Program-made: the position numbers and the translations under genes
The notes under the pieces: generated by a model
Database searches by the model: none
The model's input: the letters and a program-made list of their open reading frames with translations, nothing else
What the model was told of the DNA's origin: nothing
NCBI GenBank assembly: GCA_014650475.1
Contig: BMVA01000003.1
Span: 124,001-188,000 of the forward strand
Length of the DNA stretch: 64,000 nucleotides
Direction: 5' to 3'
Source: Streptomyces albogriseolus
Lineage (GTDB): Bacteria > Actinomycetota > Actinomycetes > Streptomycetales > Streptomycetaceae
In this document: positions 52,949 to 61,638 of the stretch, in pieces
Layout of the letters: every line of letters begins with the position of its first letter
How positions within the stretch are numbered: the stretch's first letter is position 1

Positions 52949-53290
52949 TTAGAAGGGGAGGCCGGGGATACCGCCCCCGCCGAGGCCCTGGGCCAGCGGG
53001 CCGAGCTTCTGCTGCTGCAGCGTCTGCGCGTTCTCGTTCGCCGCCTGGACCGCCGCGACGACCAGGTCCGCGAGGGTCTCGGTGTCCTCGGGGTCCACCG
53101 CCTTCGGGTCGATCTTCAGCGCCCGCAGCTCGCCGGAGCCGGTGACGGTGGCCCGCACCAGGCCGCCGCCCGCCTGGCCCTCGACCTCCGTGCGCGCCAG
53201 TTCCTCCTGGGCCTTGGCCAGGTCCTGCTGCATCTTCTGGGCCTGCTGGAGCAGCTGCTGCATGTTGGGCTGGCCACCACCGGGGATCAC
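52949..53290 (-). CDS. YbaB/EbfC nucleoid-associated protein
   Basis: 113 aa from GTG at 53290 (AGGAG upstream). Helical start [23 protein letters not shown], then [32 protein letters not shown] and a second helix. It forms a tweezer-like dimer binding DNA. The ybaB-recR order is widely conserved. Confidence 0.95.
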   Translation of the reverse strand: MIPGGGQPNMQQLLQQAQKMQQDLAKAQEELARTEVEGQAGGGLVRATVTGSGELRALKIDPKAVDPEDTETLADLVVAAVQAANENAQTLQQQKLGPLAQGLGGGGIPGLPF

Positions 53291-53593
53291 GATTCAGCTC
53301 CTAGGTCGGTACGTCGGATCGCTACGTCGGTCCGGGTGCGACGGTCGCACCCTCGGCACGAGCCTACGTGCTCGGGACGGCCGTCGCCCCGGCACTCTTT
53401 CGGGTGAGTTCCCTCCGGGGCCCTATACCTGATCACGGCCCCCTTCCGGGCGTAAAAGCGCGCGAACTCCCGACGCGCCCACCCGTTGGGCGGTAGGAAG
53501 GGCCCGGCGCGCGAGCACCACGCGTGACCGGCCGACCGCGTGCGGTGTGTGTGCGCGGGGTCGGTCAGGTCGGTTCAGGAGGGGAGATACCGG
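53291..53593. other. 303-bp divergent gap upstream of ybaB and the SLATT gene
   Basis: Holds a hairpin GGGTGCGA-CGG-TCGCACCC (53334-53352), a direct repeat TACGTCGG near 53310 and 53323, and TATAGG on the minus strand near 53424, a possible -10 for ybaB. No gene is seen. Confidence 0.45.
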
Positions 53594-54340
53594 GTGGGTC
53601 AGCCGGAGATGCAGCCCGAAGGTCGGCCTCACGACGGGCGGGGCGAAGGCGCGGCGGGGCTGAGCCCGGGCGACTCCGTCGGCCGCGCGTTCCCGCTCGG
53701 GGACTGGGGTGAGCCGGCCGCGCGGCTGGACGAGCTGTACCGGTGGGTGGAGCGCGGGGCGCTGGACACCGCCGCGTGGTACCTCGAGGACCGGATGTGG
53801 AAGCGGCGCTGCGCGTGGGGCCTGCGGACCGGCACGGCACTGGGCGCGCTCGCCGGGGCCGGGCTGCCGCTGCTGGACCTGACCGGGGCGGCGGACGGCG
53901 TCACGCCCTGGGGGTACCTCGCGCTGCTGCTCGCCGTGGCGTGCGTGGCGGGCGACCGGTTCTTCGGGATGACGTCCGGGTGGATGCGGGACGTGGCGAC
54001 CGCGCAGGCCGTGCAGCGGCGGCTGCAGGCGTTCCAGTTCGACTGGGCGTCGGAGTGCGTGCGGGAGGTGCTGGGTCCCGCCGAGGGCACGGCGAGTGAG
54101 GCGGCGGAGCGGTGTCTGACGGTGCTGCGGCGGTTCACGGAGGACGTGACGGAGCTGGTCCGGGTGGAGACGGCGGACTGGATGATGGAGTTCCGGGGTG
54201 GGGGTGCGCCGCTGGGCGTGCGGGGGGCGCTGGGCGGCGGGGGGCGGTCGGAGGTGGTGCTTCCGGCGGGGCGGTTCGCTGCTCCGGCCAACGGGGCGCG
54301 GCCGAACATGCCCCGGCAGCGGCCGCCGGAGCCGCGGTGA
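53594..54340 (+). CDS. SLATT-like two-TM protein
   Basis: 248 aa from GTG at 53594 after AGGAGGGG. A helix (LYRWVERGALDTAAWYLEDRMWKRR) leads into two close membrane helices at about residues 90-110 and 116-134, followed by a long cytoplasmic helix (WMRDVATAQAVQRRLQAFQFDWASECV). This is the SLATT (SMODS and SLOG-associating two-TM) pattern, domains proposed to form pores or membrane effectors in defence or stress signalling. No cyclase is nearby; the neighbour is a transmembrane Ser/Thr kinase. Gly-rich C-terminus. Confidence 0.75.
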   Translation: MGQPEMQPEGRPHDGRGEGAAGLSPGDSVGRAFPLGDWGEPAARLDELYRWVERGALDTAAWYLEDRMWKRRCAWGLRTGTALGALAGAGLPLLDLTGAADGVTPWGYLALLLAVACVAGDRFFGMTSGWMRDVATAQAVQRRLQAFQFDWASECVREVLGPAEGTASEAAERCLTVLRRFTEDVTELVRVETADWMMEFRGGGAPLGVRGALGGGGRSEVVLPAGRFAAPANGARPNMPRQRPPEPR

Positions 54341-54531
54341 GGTTTTGCCGGGGCCTTCCTCATACGCGGTGCGTTTGATGCGCGCCGGTGCGGGTGCGGG
54401 CCGGGGGTGTCCGCGCGGCCCGGCGCCAGCGGGGTGCTTCCCAGGCCCTTGAGGCACTGGGGGAGGCACGACCGCCCGCGTGCCGCGGCGGTCGCGGCCC
54501 GCCTCGTGCCGTGCGTGGTGCGGGCGGGTGG

Positions 54532-56415
<1,884 letters not shown>

Positions 56416-56493
56416 CGCTGCGCCGCCTTCCCCCCGCAGTGAGCAACGGATCGAGGATAGTGGCGGGCCGGTGCCCGGTGAGCGGGGTCATGT

Positions 56494-56964
56494 CTACGGT
56501 TCCGTAACAGGCGGGCCCAGGCCGTCGAGCACCGTGGACAGGTGTTCCAGCGCCCGCACCGCCTCGGCGAGCCCCTCCTCCCCGTGCGCCTCCCGGTACG
56601 CCTTCGCGAGCCGTGCGGCGAAGGCCGCGTGCCCGGGGTCGATACGGCGGACGGCGGCGCGGCCCTCCTCGGTCGGGGCGAGGAGTTTGGCCCGGCGGTG
56701 GGCCGGGTTGGGCCGGTACTCGGCGAGCCCCTGTTCCACCAGCAGGTCGGCGACGCGCTGCACGCTCTGCCGGGTGATGCCCATGGCGCGGGCGATCCCG
56801 GACACCGGCAGCGGCTCCCTGAGCACCGCGCCCAGCACTTGCCACCGTGCGGCGGTGAGCCCGGCGGGCCGGGCCAGCTCCTCGGCGACCGCGAGGAACT
56901 GGCCGTTGAGCCTGAACGCGCCGAGCGCGCCCCGGCTGAGCAGGTCCTGCTCCTCGCGGCTCAC
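56494..56964 (-). CDS. MarR-family regulator
   Basis: 156 aa from GTG at 56964, which overlaps the DJ-1 gene stop (GTGA). Winged helix: LTAARWQVLGAVLREPLPVSGIARAMGITRQSVQRVADLLVEQGLAEYRPNPAHRRAKLLAPTEEG. It probably represses the DJ-1/MarR operon through the palindrome at 57621. The ligand is not known. Confidence 0.9.
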   Translation of the reverse strand: MSREEQDLLSRGALGAFRLNGQFLAVAEELARPAGLTAARWQVLGAVLREPLPVSGIARAMGITRQSVQRVADLLVEQGLAEYRPNPAHRRAKLLAPTEEGRAAVRRIDPGHAAFAARLAKAYREAHGEEGLAEAVRALEHLSTVLDGLGPPVTEP

Positions 56965-57566
56965 CTGCTCGCCGCCTCGGTCCACTCCGCGTACGCGGCC
57001 GGGTCGGAGTCGTGGAACAGCCGGTACCAGGCGTCGGCCGCCTTGTCGTCGTAGGCGCCGATCAGCGTGAGGATCTCGCGGGCGAAGGCGACCGGTTCGG
57101 TCGGTCCGGCGGTGACGAGCGGGCCGTCGGTGACGGCGTCGGCCTCCACGTACCGCCCGGCGCCCGCGTATCCGGTCGCCGCGAGGTAGGGGGCGGCGGC
57201 GCTGGTGTGCGCCCGGTCGTCGAGCAGGCCTTCGCGGGCGAGCCCGGCGGTGGCGCCGCAGATCGCGGCGACCGGCACGCCCGCGTCGAGGAAGGCGCGG
57301 GCGGTGCGGGCGGCGGGGGCGAGGTCGTCGCCCTCGTCCCAGGCGGTGGCGCCGGGGAGGATCAGCAGGGAGCTGTCCTCGGGGCGCAGCTCCTCCAGCG
57401 CGAGGTCGGGCAGGGCGCGGAGGCCGCCCATGCTGGTGACGGGCCGGCCGCCGGGGGTCGCGGTGCGGACCTCGAAGCCCGCGAGGGCGAGATGCGCGGT
57501 GGCGTGACCGGTCTCCCAGTCGGCCCAGGTGTCGTAGAGGGCGAGATGCACGGGCTTGCGGGTCAT
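56961..57566 (-). CDS. DJ-1/PfpI family protein
   Basis: 201 aa. Flavodoxin-like fold with the nucleophile Cys in VAAICGATAGLAREGLLD, and LLILPGATAWDEGDDL. The family includes glyoxalases III, chaperone-deglycases and class I glutamine amidotransferase-like proteins of stress response. First gene of a two-gene operon with its MarR regulator. Confidence 0.92.
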   Translation of the reverse strand: MTRKPVHLALYDTWADWETGHATAHLALAGFEVRTATPGGRPVTSMGGLRALPDLALEELRPEDSSLLILPGATAWDEGDDLAPAARTARAFLDAGVPVAAICGATAGLAREGLLDDRAHTSAAAPYLAATGYAGAGRYVEADAVTDGPLVTAGPTEPVAFAREILTLIGAYDDKAADAWYRLFHDSDPAAYAEWTEAASR

Positions 57567-57620
57567 GACCGCTCCCTGGGGTCGATTCCTCTCCCGAGCT
57601 ATGACAACATCCTGCCTTTA

Positions 57621-57636
57621 TGACAGCAAGCTGTCA
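57621..57636. promoter_or_regulatory. MarR-type operator at the DJ-1 promoter
   Basis: Perfect palindrome TGACAGC-AA-GCTGTCA. On the minus strand it overlaps a consensus -35 TTGACA, with CAGGAT 17 bp downstream as -10. A related half-site TTGTCAT lies further down. Position and symmetry suit repression by the MarR protein of the operon. Confidence 0.65.
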
Positions 57637-57761
57637 ACCAGGATCCGCCCCCGATCCGCCCCCAATCCGCCTCCCTTGTCGACAACCTGTCGCGGAAACC
57701 CCCGCACCGCAGACACCCCGCCGATGTCGCCCGCCCGCCGCCCCCGCCTACGCTCGGGCGC

Positions 57762-59117
57762 ATGACCCCTCAGCCCAACCCCGAGGCCGGCGCCGCCGTC
57801 AAGGCCGCCGACCGTGCGCATGTGTTCCACTCCTGGTCCGCGCAGGAGCTCATCGACCCGCTCGCCGTCGCCGGGGCGGAGGGGTCGTACTTCTGGGACT
57901 ACGACGGCCGCCGCTACCTCGACTTCACCAGCGGCCTCGTCTACACCAACATCGGTTACCAGCACCCCAAGGTCGTCGCCGCGATCCAGGAGCAGGCGGC
58001 GCGGATGACGACGTTCGCGCCCGCGTTCGCCGTCGAGGCGCGCTCCGAGGCGGCCCGGCTGATAGCCGAGCGCACCCCCGGCGACCTGGACAAGATCTTC
58101 TTCACCAACGGCGGCGCCGACGCCGTGGAGCACGCCCTGCGCATGGCCCGGCTGCACACCGGCCGCCCCAAGGTGCTCTCCGCGTACCGCTCGTACCACG
58201 GCGGCACCCAGCAGGCCGTGAACGTCACCGGCGACCCGCGCCGCTGGGCCTCCGACAGCGGCACCGCCGGAGTCGTGCACTTCTGGGCGCCGTTCCTCTA
58301 CCGCTCGCGCTTCTACGCCGAGACCGAGGAGCAGGAGTGCGCGCGGGCGCTGGAGCACCTGGAGACGACGATCGCCTTCGAGGGGCCGTCGACGATCGCC
58401 GCGATCATCCTGGAGACCATCCCGGGCACCGCCGGCGTCATGCCGCCCCCGCCCGGCTACCTCGCGGGCGTCCGTGAGCTGTGCGACAAGCACGGCATCG
58501 TCCTGGTGCTGGACGAGGTGATGGCCGGGTTCGGCCGGACCGGCACCTGGTTCGCGGCCGACCTGTACGACGTCGTGCCGGACCTGATGACCTTCGCCAA
58601 GGGCGTGAACTCCGGCTACGTCCCGCTGGGCGGTGTCGCCATCTCCCCGGAGATCGCCGCCACCTTCGCCACCCGCGCCTACCCGGGCGGCCTGACCTAC
58701 TCCGGGCACCCCCTGGCCTGCGCCGCGGCCGTCGCGACGATCAACGTGATGGAGGAGGAGGGCGTCGTCCAGAACGCGGCCTCCCTCGGCGCGTCCGTCG
58801 TCGGCCCCGGTCTGCGGGAGCTGGCCGAGCGTCACCCGAGCGTGGGCGAGGTGCGCGGCACCGGCATGTTCTGGGCGGTGGAACTGGTGCGGGACCGGGA
58901 GACCCGGGAGCCGCTGGTGCCGTACAACGCGTCCGGCGAGGCGAACGCCCCGATGGCCGCGTTCGCCGCCGCCGCGAAGAAGGCCGGCCTGTGGCCCTTC
59001 GTGAACATGAACCGCACCCATGTGGTGCCGCCGCTCAACACGGGCGAGGCCGAGCTGAAGGAGGGCCTGGCGGCCCTGGACGCGGCACTGTCGGTGGCCG
59101 ACGAGTACGTGAGGTAG
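57762..59117 (+). CDS. Class III PLP aminotransferase
   Basis: 451 aa. Omega-type aminotransferase: KIFFTNGGADAVEHALRMAR, YRSYHGGTQQA, IVLVLDEVMAGFGRTGTWFA and the PLP lysine K280 in FAKGVNSGYVPLGG. It moves an amino group from an amine or omega-amino acid to a keto acid; the substrate is not evident. TACGCT (57749-57754) ends 7 bases before the ATG and there is no ribosome site, so the mRNA may be leaderless. A GntR regulator follows 83 bp downstream. Confidence 0.93.
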   Translation: MTPQPNPEAGAAVKAADRAHVFHSWSAQELIDPLAVAGAEGSYFWDYDGRRYLDFTSGLVYTNIGYQHPKVVAAIQEQAARMTTFAPAFAVEARSEAARLIAERTPGDLDKIFFTNGGADAVEHALRMARLHTGRPKVLSAYRSYHGGTQQAVNVTGDPRRWASDSGTAGVVHFWAPFLYRSRFYAETEEQECARALEHLETTIAFEGPSTIAAIILETIPGTAGVMPPPPGYLAGVRELCDKHGIVLVLDEVMAGFGRTGTWFAADLYDVVPDLMTFAKGVNSGYVPLGGVAISPEIAATFATRAYPGGLTYSGHPLACAAAVATINVMEEEGVVQNAASLGASVVGPGLRELAERHPSVGEVRGTGMFWAVELVRDRETREPLVPYNASGEANAPMAAFAAAAKKAGLWPFVNMNRTHVVPPLNTGEAELKEGLAALDAALSVADEYVR

Positions 59118-59200
59118 CCGGCGGAGGACCGCGTAAGGTGGCGTGCCCGTGGACTTCCGCGAGCACGCCACTCGAACGCGATGAGGGAGACGCCCCGACC

Positions 59201-59971
59201 ATGCCCCGCCTCGGCAACGTCGCCGTGACCCGCAGCACCCTGCGGCAGCAGATCGCCGACGCGCTCCGTGACGAGGTGCTGGCCGGGCGGCTCCAGCCGG
59301 GGCAGGAATTCACCGTCAAGGAGATCGCCGACCAGTACGGGGTGTCCGCGACGCCCGTGCGGGAGGCGCTGGTCGATCTGTCGGCGCAGGGGCTGCTGGA
59401 CGCCGACCAGCACCGGGGCTTCCGGGTCCACGAGTACTCCGCCGACGACTTCCGCGGCATGATCGAGGCGCGCAGCCTGGTCACCGACGGGATGTTCCAC
59501 GCGCTCACCCACGGCGGCGCGCCGCGTCCGCGGCCCGACGAGCCCCGGCTGGCGGCGCTCCTCGCGGGGGTGCGGCGGCGCGGCGAGGAGGCCCGGCGCG
59601 CGGCCCTGGCCGGCGAGGTCACCGTGCTGATCGGCTACGACCTGCGGTTCTGGCGGGAGCTGGCGTCCGCGTTCGGCAACCCGTACCTGACCGACTTCCT
59701 GCACCGGCTGCGGGTGCAGATGTGGGTGTACGTGGTGCAGCACCTGCGGCAGCTGCCCGATCCGCGGGGCCGGCTCTGGGCGGGTCACACCGAGCTGGTG
59801 GACGCCCTGGCCGAGGGCGACACCGCCACCGCGCGCGCCATCCTCGAGGCGTACACCGCGTACTCCCTGTCCCTCGTCGAGGGCCTGACGTCCGACGCGG
59901 CGGGTAAGGGACCTGTACGGCGGCCCGCACAGGGGGATCCGCCCGCCCGGGACGCCGATACGCTTCCCTGA
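59201..59971 (+). CDS. GntR-family regulator (FadR/FCD type)
   Basis: 256 aa. N-terminal winged helix (STLRQQIADALRDEVLAGRLQPGQEFTVKEIADQYGVSATPVREALVDLSAQGLL) and a C-terminal all-helical ligand-binding FCD domain (WAGHTELVDALAEGDTATARAILEAYTAYS). The metal-binding H is present in GHTEL. It likely regulates the aminotransferase upstream. Confidence 0.92.
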   Translation: MPRLGNVAVTRSTLRQQIADALRDEVLAGRLQPGQEFTVKEIADQYGVSATPVREALVDLSAQGLLDADQHRGFRVHEYSADDFRGMIEARSLVTDGMFHALTHGGAPRPRPDEPRLAALLAGVRRRGEEARRAALAGEVTVLIGYDLRFWRELASAFGNPYLTDFLHRLRVQMWVYVVQHLRQLPDPRGRLWAGHTELVDALAEGDTATARAILEAYTAYSLSLVEGLTSDAAGKGPVRRPAQGDPPARDADTLP

Positions 59972-60042
59972 CGCCTGTCCCGAACCGTCTTCCCGGACCC
60001 GGACGTCCCACCCGACGACCGCGCGATGCGAGGAGTCCTCTT

Positions 60043-60693
60043 TTGGCCTGTGACCTGTGGCTGGTACCGCTCGTCGACGTGTTGTGCCACACGCCCGACA
60101 ACCCCTTCGCCGAGGAACTCGCGCAGTACAACACGGTGCTCGCCGACGCGGGACTGCCGCCGGTGCCGGTGTACCAGTACATGCCGGGACTGACCGGCGA
60201 CGTCGCCCCGGTCGCCGGGTTCGACTACGACGCCCTGCACTTCCTGCGGCGCGTGTACCTGCTCCAGGTCTGCGGGCTCCCGGTCACCCCGGTGGACGAA
60301 CTGGGCGGCGACTACGAGCAGTTGCTGGAGATGTTCGAGGCCACGGCCCAGCAGTCGCACCTGGTGTGGCACTACGACCACGCGGGCGCGTACGTGCCCG
60401 TCGACTTCCCGAGCCCGCTGTCCAGCGACGAACTCCTCGCCGGAGGCGGCCCGTTGGGCTCCTCGCACGCGCTGCTGCGCGAACTGGAGCTGGTCGCCCC
60501 GTCGATCGGCATCGACCCGGCGAACCCGCCGGCCGCGCCCGAGCCTCCGGGGGCCCCCACCGAGCTGGAGGAGCCGGCCGTCCCCGCCCCCTACGACCCC
60601 AGCCCCTTCGCCCGTGAACGCCACGTCTGGCTGGGCCTGCACGCGGCGGCGACCCGGAGCCTGGCACAGGGCTCGATGATCGTCTTCAGCTGA
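60043..60693 (+). CDS. Conserved hypothetical protein
   Basis: 216 aa from TTG at 60043 after GAGGAG. It reads MACDLWLVPLVDVLCHTPDN, then FLRRVYLLQVCGLPVTPVDELGGDYEQLLEMFEATAQQSHLVWHYDHAGAYVPVDFP. Pro-rich linker near residue 170 and a short helix at the end. Typical of Streptomyces hypothetical proteins; no domain is recognised. No signal peptide. Confidence 0.7.
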   Translation: MACDLWLVPLVDVLCHTPDNPFAEELAQYNTVLADAGLPPVPVYQYMPGLTGDVAPVAGFDYDALHFLRRVYLLQVCGLPVTPVDELGGDYEQLLEMFEATAQQSHLVWHYDHAGAYVPVDFPSPLSSDELLAGGGPLGSSHALLRELELVAPSIGIDPANPPAAPEPPGAPTELEEPAVPAPYDPSPFARERHVWLGLHAAATRSLAQGSMIVFS

Positions 60694-60800
60694 GGGCGGG
60701 GTGCGGCACGGACACGGGAACCGAAGAGGGCCTTCATGCCGTTACACCGGAGTACCGCTGCTGCCCCCCTGGCGCTGTACGCGGACAGGGCTGCACAAGA

Positions 60801-61634
60801 TCAGGCCCCGTCAGACTCCTGGCCGGCCAGGAGATCACCCATCCACACGCGTCGCCCGAGCTCGTCCAGCTCCTTCTTGACCTGTCGGCACTCGGGCAGC
60901 GCCCGGCCCAGCAGCCTCCAGTAGTCGGGGCCGTGTCCCGCAATCCGGACGTGAGCCAGCTCGTGTGCGATCACGTAGTCGACCAGGTGAATGGGCAGCT
61001 GGAACGCGGCCCAGTGCAGGGAGATCACACCGTTCCCCGGACCGGCACGGTAGCTCCCCCACCGGTGTCCGAGGTCGCGTACCTGGATCTGCGGCTCGGG
61101 GACGTCCATGCGCGCGGCCCAGGGTTGGAGGCGTCCGCGCGTCCACCGCTGCCCTGCCCGGGCGTACCAGTCCGCGAGGGCCTTACGGACGCGTACCGGG
61201 TCTCCTGCGATCGAGCGGTTGACGCACAGCCGTCCCGCGACCAGTCGCACGGGCGGCGTTCCGGTGCCGTCCTCCGGTCCCGGTGACTCCTCCCCCTCGA
61301 CGACGAGCAGTCGGTAGTCCCGCCCGAGGTACCGGTGGATCTCGCCGTCCTGGAGCGTACGGACCGGGTGCAGCTGGCGGCGGTCCTCGCTGAGCCGCGT
61401 CTTGCCGTCGATCCAGGCGCTGCTGCCGCGCACGAACTCCTCGAGCCGTCGGACTTCGCAGCCTCGAGGAACGTGCACCGTGAGTGATCTGTCCCGTTCC
61501 ACGGTCAAACCGATACGGCGGCGCCGGGCACTGATGCGCACACGCAGCTCACGTCCGTCCACCATCAGAGAGCCGTCCTCGATGAGGACCGGCTCACCGT
61601 GTCGCTTTTCGGACTGCTCGGGATGCTTGGGCAT
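60801..61634 (-). CDS. YgjP-like (DUF45) zinc metallopeptidase
   Basis: 277 aa from ATG at 61634, 4 bases after the hsdR stop. The zinc motif H-E-L-A-H in YVIAHELAHVRIAGHGPDYW (HExxH plus a third His) and the RWGSYRAGPGNGVISLHWAAF strand are typical of the YgjP/SprT-like DUF45 family. This gene often follows hsdR in type I restriction operons and may control turnover of the restriction enzyme. Probably translated with hsdR. Confidence 0.9.
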   Translation of the reverse strand: MPKHPEQSEKRHGEPVLIEDGSLMVDGRELRVRISARRRRIGLTVERDRSLTVHVPRGCEVRRLEEFVRGSSAWIDGKTRLSEDRRQLHPVRTLQDGEIHRYLGRDYRLLVVEGEESPGPEDGTGTPPVRLVAGRLCVNRSIAGDPVRVRKALADWYARAGQRWTRGRLQPWAARMDVPEPQIQVRDLGHRWGSYRAGPGNGVISLHWAAFQLPIHLVDYVIAHELAHVRIAGHGPDYWRLLGRALPECRQVKKELDELGRRVWMGDLLAGQESDGA

Positions 61635-61638
61635 TGGC

